From Micromonospora eburnea (GTDB lineage Bacteria > Actinomycetota > Actinomycetes > Mycobacteriales > Micromonosporaceae), in the NCBI RefSeq assembly GCF_900090225.1, contig NZ_FMHY01000002.1, positions 3,968,001 to 4,032,000 on the forward strand: a stretch of DNA of 64,000 nt. The letters are read 5' to 3'. The position numbers were made by a program, and so were the translations under genes. Below are positions 33,170-41,030 of this stretch, in pieces (position 1 is the first letter of the stretch; each line of letters begins with the position of its first letter). Below the pieces are notes generated by a model. The model worked only from the letters and a program-made list of their open reading frames with translations. It was not told the DNA's origin and ran no database searches.

Positions 33170-34569
33170 ACCAGCCCGCCGCGTCCCCCGCCCCACCGTC
33201 GCGGTGGCCGGCCGAGCAGGACCTACGGTCCTGGCTGTCGCACCTGGACGCCCGTGGCCGGCTCGGCCGGGTGCGGTCCCGGGTGGACCCCGACCAGGAG
33301 GTCTCGGCGGTCCTGGAGCGCCTCGACGGGCGGCGGTCGGTGCTGTTCCGCGACGTGGCGGGCGCCGAGTTTCCCCTCGCCGGGAACCTGGTGCTCGGCC
33401 GCGCCGACCTCGCCGAGGCGATGGACTGCCGGCCGGACGAGACCGCGACCCGCTACCTGGCCGCGCTCGCCCGACCCCGACCCTGGGCGTCGGTGCCCGG
33501 CACCGAGGCGCCGGTGCTCGCCCACCGGCTCGACGGTGACACCCTGCTGTCCCGCCTGCCGCTCACCGTGCAGCACGAGCACGACGCCGGCCGGTACCTG
33601 GCCTCGGGCCTGCTCGTGGTCCGGGACCCGGCCAGCTCCACGACGAACCTGTCGATCAACCGGATGCTCGCCGTCGGTGAGCGGACCCTGCGTACCCTCG
33701 TGCTGCCCGGGCGGCTACGGCGGATCCTGGCCGCGAACGAGCGGCGCGGAGCCGACCTCGACGTGGCGATCGTGGTGGGCGTCGACCCGCTGCTCGGCCT
33801 GGCCAGCCAGGCGCCGGGCACGGACCGGACCCTGGACCACCTTGAGGTGGCCAGCGCGCTGCGTACCACGCCGCTGCCGGTCACCACCTGCCCGGCCAAC
33901 GGCCTGCCGGTGCCCGCCGACGCGGAGTTCGTCCTCGCGGGGCGGTTCCGGGCCGCCGTCCGGGAGCCGGAAGGACCGTTCGGGGAGTTTCCCCGCACGT
34001 ACGGGCCCAGCGCCCCGGCGCCCGTGATCGAGCTGACCGCGGGCTGGCACCGCGGCGCGGCGGTGTTCCAGACGATCCTGTCGGGCGGCCGCGAGCACTT
34101 CCTGCTCGGCGGGATACCGCGCGAGTCCGCCCTGCTACGGACGCTGCGTCAGGCGCATCCCGACGTGGTGGCCGTACGGCTGACGGAGGCCGGGTCGTGC
34201 CGGCTGCACGCCGTCGTGGCCGTACGCGAGGGTGCCGACGGGTCGGCCAGGAACGTCCTGCTGACCACGCTCGGCAGCGCCGGCACGGTCAAGTTCGCGG
34301 TGGTCGTCGACGACGACGTGGACATCCACGACGACGAGCAGGTCGGCTGGGCGCTGGCCACCCGGGTCCAGGCGGACCGGGACGTCCTCGTCGTACCCCG
34401 GGCCGCCGGCAGCGGCCTCGACCCGTCCGCGTCCGCCGGCGTGACCGCGAAGCTCGGCATCGACGCCACCGTTCCGGTCGGCGGCCGGCAGCGGCACGCC
34501 CGGATGCGGGTCCACCCCACCCGACCCGAGTGGATCGAACGGTTCCTGGCCGAGGCCGCGACCTCGTGA
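33166..34569 (+). CDS. UbiD-family (de)carboxylase
   Basis: A 467-residue member of the prenylated-FMN-dependent UbiD family. Recognisable parts are LRSWLSHLDARGRLGRVRS at the start, SSTTNLSINRMLAVG (SxN metal/phosphate region), ALRTTPLPVTTCPANGLPVP, and the active-site segment REPEGPFGEFPRTYG with the two acidic residues seen in Fdc1/UbiD. Family members decarboxylate, or reversibly carboxylate, aromatic and alpha,beta-unsaturated acids. prFMN requires a UbiX prenyltransferase, and none is encoded in the window. Coupling to ligase/SDR/ALDH suggests editing of an aromatic or polyene acid. I know of no UbiD step in a characterised enediyne pathway, which makes this gene notable. Confidence 0.9.
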   Translation: MNQPAASPAPPSRWPAEQDLRSWLSHLDARGRLGRVRSRVDPDQEVSAVLERLDGRRSVLFRDVAGAEFPLAGNLVLGRADLAEAMDCRPDETATRYLAALARPRPWASVPGTEAPVLAHRLDGDTLLSRLPLTVQHEHDAGRYLASGLLVVRDPASSTTNLSINRMLAVGERTLRTLVLPGRLRRILAANERRGADLDVAIVVGVDPLLGLASQAPGTDRTLDHLEVASALRTTPLPVTTCPANGLPVPADAEFVLAGRFRAAVREPEGPFGEFPRTYGPSAPAPVIELTAGWHRGAAVFQTILSGGREHFLLGGIPRESALLRTLRQAHPDVVAVRLTEAGSCRLHAVVAVREGADGSARNVLLTTLGSAGTVKFAVVVDDDVDIHDDEQVGWALATRVQADRDVLVVPRAAGSGLDPSASAGVTAKLGIDATVPVGGRQRHARMRVHPTRPEWIERFLAEAATS

Positions 34570-34693
34570 TCGCCCGGCCGCCGGCCCGCCGGGCCGGCGG
34601 CGCCGCGCCGTACGCCGGCGTGGCCCTCCGTCGGCGGCCGGGCGTTCGACCGCCGTCCGGCCGCTCGACCCCCAAGACGGAAGGTCAGCATCT

Positions 34694-35038
34694 GTGGCAA
34701 GCGACGATCTCAGTCGAATCATGGCGGCCCTGGCCGACCCGACCCGGCGGGCCATCCTCTCCCGGCTCGCCCACGGCGAGGCCACCGTCACCGAACTGGC
34801 CGCCCCGTTCGCGATAACCATGCCTGCGGTGAGCCGACACCTGCGGGTGCTGGAGCAGGCGGGTCTCGTGCGGCGACGGCAGGACGCCCAACGGCGCCCC
34901 TGCCGGCTCGACACCGCGCCGCTGCGGACCGCCACGGCATGGCTACGCGAACTCGTCACCGAAGCGGGCGGCGGGGCCGGCGGCCGGTCCGCGGAGAATT
35001 CCCGCCCGCTCGATCCGGCACCCGACGACGCGCCCTGA
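34694..35038 (+). CDS. ArsR-family winged-helix regulator
   Basis: A 114-residue regulator starting at GTG 34694 behind GGAAGG. The sequence MAALADPTRRAILSRLAHGE, then TVTELAAPFAITMPAVSRHL and VLEQAGLVRRR, is a complete ArsR/SmtB-type winged helix. No cysteine metal site is seen, so it belongs to the non-metal SdpR-like group that responds to small molecules or simply autoregulates. It sits between the UbiD operon (124 bases) and the FAD monooxygenase and may control one or both. The C-terminus is disordered. Confidence 0.85.
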   Translation: MASDDLSRIMAALADPTRRAILSRLAHGEATVTELAAPFAITMPAVSRHLRVLEQAGLVRRRQDAQRRPCRLDTAPLRTATAWLRELVTEAGGGAGGRSAENSRPLDPAPDDAP

Positions 35039-35303
35039 CGACGGTTACCCGGCAGCGCTTTCGGTCGCAATTTCCGGCGCCCGCTAGGCCGCATTTCCGG
35101 ACTCGCCGCCGAACCGCCGTTCTCGCCCGCGAGCAGCAGGTCATGAGGCAGCAAGGGCAGGCAGGGAGATGCCCGGAGACCATCCCGGCTGGAACGATCC
35201 CACACAGAGCCAGCCTGGATGTCGGTTAGACGCCGCCCAGGTGCCGGAATGGTTTTCCGCGACGTCGCCGAAATCGTCCATCACGTAAGGGAGACGACCG
35301 TTC

Positions 35304-36635
35304 ATGAGCAGATTCGTCGGAGAACGAGCCGTGGTGCTGGGTGGCAGCATCACGGCGCTGTTCGCCACCAGCGCGCTGTCCGAAAGCTACCGCGAGGTCG
35401 TCATCGTCGACCGCGACGAGCTCCTCGGGGTACGCGAGGCGCGCCGCGGCGCACCCCAGGCGCGTCACATCAACGGGCTGCTGGCCCGGGGCGCCCGCGC
35501 CATGGAGGAACTCTTCCCCGAGATCACCGCGCAGATGATCAGTGCCGGCTGCCCGCAGACCGACCTGTCCGGCACCGTGCGGTGGTACTTCAACGGCAAG
35601 CCGCTCAAGCAGATCCGGGCCGGGCTGACCAACGTGGGGGCCCGCCGCCCGATCATGGAGGCGCACGTACGGGAGCGGGTGCAGGCGCTCGGCAACGTCA
35701 CGTTCATGGAGCGGTACGACATCACCGGCCTGGCCACCACACCGGACCGGTCCGTGGTGACCGGGGCGCGGGTGCAGCGGCGCGACGGCGGCGCGGAGGA
35801 GACGCTGGAGGCGGATCTGGTCGTCGACGCGACCGGCCGGGGCTCCCGTACCCCGTTGTGGTTGGAGTCCATGGGCTACCCGCGCGTCGAGGAGGAGGGC
35901 ACGAAGATCGGGCTCGGCTACGTGACCCGGCACTACCGGCTGCGTACCGACCCGTTCGGCACCGACCACTCGATCATCGCGGTGGCGAACCCCGAGCTGC
36001 CCCGCGGGGCCATCTTCACCAAGACCGACAGCGGCCTGGTCGAGCTGACCGCGTACGGCCTGCTCGGTGACCACCCGCCCACCGACCCGGACGGCTTCAC
36101 CGCCTTCGTCAAGACGCTGGCGGCCAAGGAGATCCACGAGGCGATCATCGAGGCCGAGGCGCTCGACGACCCGGTGCTGTTCCGGTTCCCGACCACGCTG
36201 CGGCGCCGCTACGACCGGATGTCCCGCTTCCCGGACCGGCTCGTCGTGCTCGGCGACGCCGTGTGCACCCCCAACCCGGTGTTCGCGCAGGCGCAGAGCC
36301 TCGCCGCGTTGCAGGCCCTGGCGCTGCGGGACAACCTGCGGCGCGGGGTCCCGCCGAACTCGCTGGAGTTCATGCGGCAGGTGGGTCGCATCATCGACCC
36401 GGCCTGGGACATGACCGAGGGGATCAACCTGAGCTTCCCCGGCGTCGAGGGCGAGCGGAGCCCGATGCTCAAGCTGGTGCAGGCCTACATGTACCGGGTC
36501 CAGGTCGCGGCCACCCGCGACGCCGCCGTCACCGAGCAGTTCATGCGCTCGGCCGGCCTGGTCGACCCGCTGGAGGCGCTGATGCGTCCCAGCATGGTGC
36601 TGCGCGTGCTGCGCAACTCACGGGCCGCCGCCTGA
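35304..36635 (+). CDS. FAD-dependent monooxygenase/oxidoreductase
   Basis: A 443-residue flavoprotein paralogous to the product of 19632-21026. It has the N-terminal GGSITALFATSALSE dinucleotide fold, DLVVDATGRGSRTPLWLESM, and the FAD/ribityl motif FPDRLVVLGDAVCTPNPVFA. RRGAPQARHINGLLARG marks the same subgroup as its paralogue. Such enzymes hydroxylate or reduce aromatic or polyene compounds with NAD(P)H. ATG 35304 follows GGGAG. A strong hairpin downstream ends the transcript. The substrate is unknown. The duplicated pair suggests two consecutive or alternative oxidations in the pathway. Confidence 0.85.
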   Translation: MSRFVGERAVVLGGSITALFATSALSESYREVVIVDRDELLGVREARRGAPQARHINGLLARGARAMEELFPEITAQMISAGCPQTDLSGTVRWYFNGKPLKQIRAGLTNVGARRPIMEAHVRERVQALGNVTFMERYDITGLATTPDRSVVTGARVQRRDGGAEETLEADLVVDATGRGSRTPLWLESMGYPRVEEEGTKIGLGYVTRHYRLRTDPFGTDHSIIAVANPELPRGAIFTKTDSGLVELTAYGLLGDHPPTDPDGFTAFVKTLAAKEIHEAIIEAEALDDPVLFRFPTTLRRRYDRMSRFPDRLVVLGDAVCTPNPVFAQAQSLAALQALALRDNLRRGVPPNSLEFMRQVGRIIDPAWDMTEGINLSFPGVEGERSPMLKLVQAYMYRVQVAATRDAAVTEQFMRSAGLVDPLEALMRPSMVLRVLRNSRAAA

Positions 36636-36712
36636 GCACCGTCCGCGTCGTCCCGCCGCCCACATCGCCGCCACCGGGATGACCCGCACGGCAGCGGGAC
36701 GCCGGGGCCGAC

Positions 36713-36748
36713 GGGTGGGCGCCGACCCAGGCCGGTCGGCGCCCACCC
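36713..36748 (+). terminator. Strong hairpin after the FAD monooxygenase
   Basis: GGGTGGGCGCCGAC (36713-36726) is perfectly complementary to GTCGGCGCCCACCC (36735-36748), a 14-base-pair stem with an eight-base loop. It separates the monooxygenase from the acyltransferase gene. Confidence 0.7.
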
Positions 36749-36830
36749 TCGCCTGTCCCATCGCACATCGCCCCAGTTCCCCGACCGTCGGTCGGACCGA
36801 CGGACGTTGCCCACCCGGAGGTGCATCCAC

Positions 36831-38060
36831 ATGACGATCACACAACCCGGAGCGCGGCCGGAAAGCCCACCGGGCCTCGGCCAACGCTCCCGCCTGCCGT
36901 CGCTGACCGGGCTGCGGGCGCTCGCCGGCCTGTCGGTGTTCATCACGCACGGCATCGCGCTGGGTCTGTTCACCGACCCGGAGGTGATGCTCAACTACAT
37001 CCACTACGGCGCCAACGCCGGCATGTTCGGGCTCGGCTTCTTCTTCGTGCTGACCGGATTCGTGGTGACCTGGACGGCGTCGTCGCAGGACAGCGCCGGG
37101 CAGTTCTGGCGTCGCCGCTTCTTCAAGCTGTTCCCGAACCACGTGGTGGTGTACGCCATCATCCTCGCCCTGTGGATCCCGACCGGCGTGCCGGTCAAGG
37201 CGCTGGAGGCGCTGGCCGGGCTGCTGCTGGTCAGCTCCTGGTTCCCGTCCGAGTCGTTCCTGTTCAACAACCTCAACGGTCCGATGTGGTCGGCCAACAT
37301 CGATGTGCTCGCGTACGCGGCGTTCCCGCTGCTCTACTTCCTGGTCAAGAAGATCTCGCCGAGCCGGCTGTGGGCCTGGGCGATCGGGGTGACGGCGCTG
37401 TCGGCGCTCGTCCCGGTGATCGCCAACACGTTCCTGCCGGACAGCCCGCCGTCGGCGGTCGCCCCGGAGGTCTCCTGGCCCCAGCACTGGTTCGGCTTCT
37501 ACTTCCCGCTGACCCGGGCGCTGGAGTTCGTGGTCGGAATTCTCATGGCGCGGATCGTCCTGACCGGTCGGTGGATCGGCCTGCGCGCCCTCCCGGCCGC
37601 CCTGCTGGCCGTCGGCACCTACCTGGTCACCCTCGACGTGCCGATCTTCTACGGGTACACGTTCGTCCCGCTCATCCCGATGGCGCTGCTCATCCCCGCC
37701 TTCGCCATGGCGGACGTCCGCGGCCAGCGGACGCTGGTCAACAGCAGGCTGATGGTGTGGCTGGGCGAACGGATGTACGCGTTCTTCGTCATCCACGTCA
37801 CGGTGCTGTTCATGGTGCACGCGGCGTTCAACGGCCAGAACGGCGTGGTCGGCATGTACGACCGGGTGACGTTCGACCTGGGCACCGGCATCGTCGTGTT
37901 GATCGCGACGTACCTGCTCACCCTGGTCCTGGCGTCGATCCTCTACGCCGTGGTCGAGCAGCCGGTGATGCGCCGGTGGTCCCGCCCCCGACGGCGGGGC
38001 GAGCTGAACGGCGGCGTCATGGGTCCGCTGCCCGGCGCCGCCGGCGGCCGTACGACCTGA
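36831..38060 (+). CDS. Acyltransferase-3 family membrane O-acyltransferase
   Basis: A 409-residue polytopic protein of the OafA/YrhL/MdmB type with about ten membrane helices. The N-terminal LTGLRALAGLSVFITHGIAL carries the conserved R and H of the family, and GFFFVLTGFVVTWT and FWRRRFFKLFPNHVVVY are the typical second and third segments. ATG 36831 follows GGAGGTG. Members transfer acyl groups from acyl-CoA to sugar hydroxyls of antibiotics or cell-surface glycans. An acylated enediyne sugar would fit with the RmlA-type gene nearby, but a cell-envelope role is equally possible. It has terminators on both sides, so it is monocistronic. Confidence 0.85.
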   Translation: MTITQPGARPESPPGLGQRSRLPSLTGLRALAGLSVFITHGIALGLFTDPEVMLNYIHYGANAGMFGLGFFFVLTGFVVTWTASSQDSAGQFWRRRFFKLFPNHVVVYAIILALWIPTGVPVKALEALAGLLLVSSWFPSESFLFNNLNGPMWSANIDVLAYAAFPLLYFLVKKISPSRLWAWAIGVTALSALVPVIANTFLPDSPPSAVAPEVSWPQHWFGFYFPLTRALEFVVGILMARIVLTGRWIGLRALPAALLAVGTYLVTLDVPIFYGYTFVPLIPMALLIPAFAMADVRGQRTLVNSRLMVWLGERMYAFFVIHVTVLFMVHAAFNGQNGVVGMYDRVTFDLGTGIVVLIATYLLTLVLASILYAVVEQPVMRRWSRPRRRGELNGGVMGPLPGAAGGRTT

Positions 38061-38103
38061 GGGGTGCCGGAACCACGGCGCCCCCGACCGCGGCGGCACC
38101 GCC

Positions 38104-38145
38104 AGGACAGGGGTCGGGCCCGGTGACGGGCACGGCCCCTGTCCT
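38104..38145 (+). terminator. Hairpin after the acyltransferase gene
   Basis: AGGACAGGGG (38104-38113) pairs with CCCCTGTCCT (38136-38145), ten base pairs with a 22-base loop that can fold further. There is no T run. Confidence 0.6.
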
Positions 38146-38289
38146 CGTGCCGGCACCGGTCCTCGGGCAGCCGACCGTCCTCGGGCCAGCTCCTGTTGGT
38201 CCGGCGGATCATGTGACGGCCTCGCGCGGCTCAGCCATCTCCCTGACTGGCTTCCGAGCGCACCGGGATGCGGTCGTAGGGTTCTCGCT

Positions 38290-39168
38290 GTGACAGTCCG
38301 CCGAATGCCCGCTGCGGAGTTTCCAGTCTCGGTCGAACTGGTGCGCCGTCTGCTCGATCAGCAGCACCCCGATCTGGCGGACCTGCCGGTCGAGGTCCTA
38401 GCCAACGGCTGGGACAACCTCGTGTGTCGGCTCGGTGAGGAGTTCCTGGTCCGGTTGCCACGGCGCGCCATGGCCGCCGAACTCGTCGCACACGAGCAGC
38501 GGTGGCTGCCGGAGTTGGCGGGCCGCCTGCCGTTGCCGGTGCCAGCGCCGGTGCGTGTCGGGCAGCCGACGGCTCAGTACCCGTGGTCATGGAGTGTCGT
38601 GCCGTTTCTCCCGGGCCGGATCGCGGCGCGGTCGGAGCCCGACGACCTCTGGTCGGCCGCGGCGACGCTCGGCGGTTTCTTGGCCGCGCTGCATGCTCCG
38701 GCTCCGTCGGAGGCGCCCGTCAACCCGTTTCGCGGGATTCCACTGGCCGGGCGCGCGGAGGGAGTCCTGACCGGGCTGGCGCACGTCGATCCGGCTGACC
38801 GTGCCGTCGCGCTGCGGATCTGGGCGGCGGCCGTCGCCGCACCTGCTTGGGATGGTCCGCCGCTGTGGCTGCACGGGGACCTGCACCCGGCCAACATCCT
38901 GGTCGACCGCGGCCGAATCAGCGCCGTGATCGACTTCGGTGACATCACCTCGGGCGATCCCGCCACCGACCTGTCCGTGGCCTGGATGCTGTTCACGGCG
39001 GAGCAGCGTGCTGCTCTTCGACAGGCGTATGGTCGCGCAGACGACGCGACCTGGGAGCGGTCGCGTGGGTGGGCGCTCGTCCTGTCCCTGGTCTTCCTGA
39101 CGCACTCGGCAGACAACCCGCTGATGCGCGGCATCGGCGAGCGCGCCTTCCGTGCGGTGCTGGATTAG
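38290..39168 (+). CDS. Aminoglycoside phosphotransferase-like (APH) kinase
   Basis: A 292-residue protein-kinase-fold enzyme. The catalytic loop is WLHGDLHPANILV (His-Gly-Asp...Asn) and the Mg-binding Asp is in VIDFGDITSGDPATDL. EVLANGWDNLVCRLGEEFLVRLP is the N-terminal nucleotide-binding sheet. It probably phosphorylates a small hydroxylated compound. Many such genes are called macrolide or aminoglycoside kinases without test. It lies inside the enediyne locus but alone, between a terminator and a convergent operon. Phosphorylation of an enediyne is not a known resistance mechanism. Its codons are slightly less GC-biased than its neighbours, which may mark a separate origin. Confidence 0.8.
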   Translation: MTVRRMPAAEFPVSVELVRRLLDQQHPDLADLPVEVLANGWDNLVCRLGEEFLVRLPRRAMAAELVAHEQRWLPELAGRLPLPVPAPVRVGQPTAQYPWSWSVVPFLPGRIAARSEPDDLWSAAATLGGFLAALHAPAPSEAPVNPFRGIPLAGRAEGVLTGLAHVDPADRAVALRIWAAAVAAPAWDGPPLWLHGDLHPANILVDRGRISAVIDFGDITSGDPATDLSVAWMLFTAEQRAALRQAYGRADDATWERSRGWALVLSLVFLTHSADNPLMRGIGERAFRAVLD

Positions 39169-39299
39169 CAGCCGACCTCCAGGTACTACAGGCTGGACGG
39201 CGGGCTGATCAGGTCTTTCCTGAGACGGATCGAGGCCGCGGCAACGGTGACCGCCCGGGCGGGGGGCCGGGCGACCGGGCCGCGTGGACAGGAGGCGGG

Positions 39300-39899
39300 T
39301 CAGCCGTCGGTCAGGATCGCCAGGGTCACCGGCGGTAACGCCGGCCGCCGGCACGCGAGGGTGGCCACCCGCAGCGTTCCGGAGACGTACACCAACCAAC
39401 CCGGCCGGCGCGGCGGCGCGATCACCAGCGGGACGCTCGCCGGCAGCCGCAGCGCCCGCAGACAGCGCAGCACACCAGCGGTACGACAGGCGGCGGTGTC
39501 ATGCCGCTCCCCGGCGAGGCCCATCGCCTCCCGCGCCAGCGCGGCGTGCTCGGCCAGCGACCGTTCCCAGTCGGCGAGCGGACGCGGTCGCACCGCGGCG
39601 ACGTCGCACGCCAGCCGGCCCGCGCCCGTCACCGCCAGCGTCATCCCGTCGCCCGCCGCCCGCACGGTGCTCGCCCCGCCGAGCTGCCGGCGCCGGCCGG
39701 CGTACCCGGCGGCCACCCGAGCGGCCGGCCGGTCCGGCGGGACGAGATCGCCGGCGGGGAGCACCGTGACGGTGAGGTCGACGCCGAGCAGCTCGTACAG
39801 CGCCGCCGCGAGCGCGGACGACACGGCGTTCGGCCCCGCCACCGTGGCCGGGTGTCCCGGGAACGGTTGCAGGGCCGGCCCGGTCGACGGCGCACTCAC
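39300..39899 (-). CDS. Free-standing degenerate PPTase-like protein, similar to enediyne PKS C-terminus
   Basis: 199 residues. By eye the last 100 residues align with the PPTase end of the PKS in this window: LACDVAAVRPRPLADWERSL against TACDVEAVVPRSPAEWRGLL, RPGWLVYVSGTLRVAT against RPGWVVLTAGANTVAT, and PPVTLAILTD against EPVVFGLLTR. The first 90 residues also look like the preceding pseudo-repeat. The metal-binding Glu of the DxE pair is Ala here. The region that gives WVAMECLQKA in the PKS reads TAGVLRCLRALR, so the catalytic Glu/Lys are gone. It is therefore unlikely to transfer phosphopantetheine and may bind the PKS or ACP instead. Its GTG start overlaps the RmlA stop (GTGA). Confidence 0.65.
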   Translation of the reverse strand: MSAPSTGPALQPFPGHPATVAGPNAVSSALAAALYELLGVDLTVTVLPAGDLVPPDRPAARVAAGYAGRRRQLGGASTVRAAGDGMTLAVTGAGRLACDVAAVRPRPLADWERSLAEHAALAREAMGLAGERHDTAACRTAGVLRCLRALRLPASVPLVIAPPRRPGWLVYVSGTLRVATLACRRPALPPVTLAILTDG

Positions 39900-40960
39900 C
39901 TGGGCACCTGGATGCGGCTGTGGTCGCCGGAGACGATGCGGAAGCCGGCCTGGCGGTCACCGCGCCCGACCTCGGCCGCGCGGCCGATGATGGAGTCGGT
40001 CAGCCGCATCACGCCCGAGACCCGCGCCCCGTCCATGACCACCGACCCGGACAGTTCGCTGCCCCGGATCACGCAGTCACGGCCGATGGAGGTGTAGGCC
40101 CCCAGGTGGCTGTCCTCGATCACCGAGCCGGCGCCGACGATCGCCGGCCCTTCGAGGTGACTGCGGACGATGCGCGCGCCGGGCTCGACGCGCACCCGGG
40201 GGCCGACGACACTGAACGGGTCCACGTCGCCGCCGCGTCCCGCCTCGACCGCCGCCAGCAGGCGTCGGTTGCCGGCCAGGACGTCCTCGCTGTCGGCGAT
40301 GTCCCGCCAGTAGCCGGCGTATTCGCTGGCCCGGACGATCACCCCCTGGTCGACGAGCCACTGGACCGCGTCGGTCAGTTCCAGCTCGCCGCGAGGGCTG
40401 GGCCGGATGGCGTCGACAGCGCGGTGGATTGCCGGGGTGAGGAAGCACGCCCCGATGAGGGCGAGGTCACTGCGCGGCTGCCGGGGCTTCTCCACCAGGC
40501 GGACGACCCGGCCGTCCCGGTCGAGCTCGACCACGCCGTACGGGCGCGGGTCGGCGACCTTCTGGACGAGCAGGTGGGCGCCGGCTCCCCGGCGGCGGAA
40601 CTCCGCGGCCCCGTCGCCGAGCCCGTCCGGCAACAGGTTGTCGCCGAGGTGGAGCAGGAAGTCGTCGTCGCCGAGGTACGGCCGGGCGACCTGCACGGCG
40701 TGGGCGAGCCCGCGCGGCGCGTCCTGCGGCAGGTAGGTGATGGCGACGCCGTGCTCGGAGCCGTCCCCGAGCGCCTGCCTGATCTGCGCCGCGTGGTCGC
40801 CGACCACCATGCCCACCTCGGTGATGCCCAGGTCGCGGACACCACGCAGAACGTGGGCGAGCAACGGCCGGTTGGCCAGCGGAACCAGTTGTTTGGGCAG
40901 CGAGTGGCTGACCGGCCGCAGGCGGGTGCCTGATCCTCCGGACAACACCAGGGCCTTCAC
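39896..40960 (-). CDS. rmlA: Glucose-1-phosphate thymidylyltransferase, long (RmlA/StrD-like) form
   Basis: A 354-residue nucleotidyltransferase. The N-terminal catalytic motif is VLSGGSGTRLRPVSHSLPKQL. LLHLGDNLL holds the Mg-binding Asp, and ELELTDAVQWLVDQG and YWRDIADSEDVL follow. The last 110 residues form a left-handed beta-helix of hexapeptide-like repeats (AIVGAGSVIEDSHLGAYTSI). It makes dTDP-glucose from glucose-1-phosphate and dTTP, the first step to deoxysugars. Long forms of this kind are used in antibiotic clusters (C-1027 SgcA1 is one). No 4,6-dehydratase or other sugar gene is in the window. GTG 40960 follows GGGGAG. Confidence 0.92.
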   Translation of the reverse strand: MKALVLSGGSGTRLRPVSHSLPKQLVPLANRPLLAHVLRGVRDLGITEVGMVVGDHAAQIRQALGDGSEHGVAITYLPQDAPRGLAHAVQVARPYLGDDDFLLHLGDNLLPDGLGDGAAEFRRRGAGAHLLVQKVADPRPYGVVELDRDGRVVRLVEKPRQPRSDLALIGACFLTPAIHRAVDAIRPSPRGELELTDAVQWLVDQGVIVRASEYAGYWRDIADSEDVLAGNRRLLAAVEAGRGGDVDPFSVVGPRVRVEPGARIVRSHLEGPAIVGAGSVIEDSHLGAYTSIGRDCVIRGSELSGSVVMDGARVSGVMRLTDSIIGRAAEVGRGDRQAGFRIVSGDHSRIQVPR

Positions 40961-40991
40961 GGGTTTCTCCCCTCGGTTCGCCGCGCCGGAT

Positions 40992-41028
40992 CACCGCCGG
41001 GCCGGCCACGTCTGCCGGCCCGGCGGTG
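40992..41028 (-). terminator. Perfect 15-bp hairpin between quinone oxidoreductase and RmlA genes
   Basis: CACCGCCGGGCCGGC (40992-41006) pairs without mismatch with GCCGGCCCGGCGGTG (41014-41028) around a seven-base loop, starting two bases past the oxidoreductase stop. It could end the upstream transcript or protect its 3' end. RmlA begins only 31 bases beyond it. Confidence 0.7.
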
Positions 41029-41030
41029 GG

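Noticed and set aside
38290..39168. APH-like kinase as the self-resistance gene
   Set aside because: Phosphorylation is not a known way of neutralising enediynes, and the gene stands alone between a terminator and a convergent operon.
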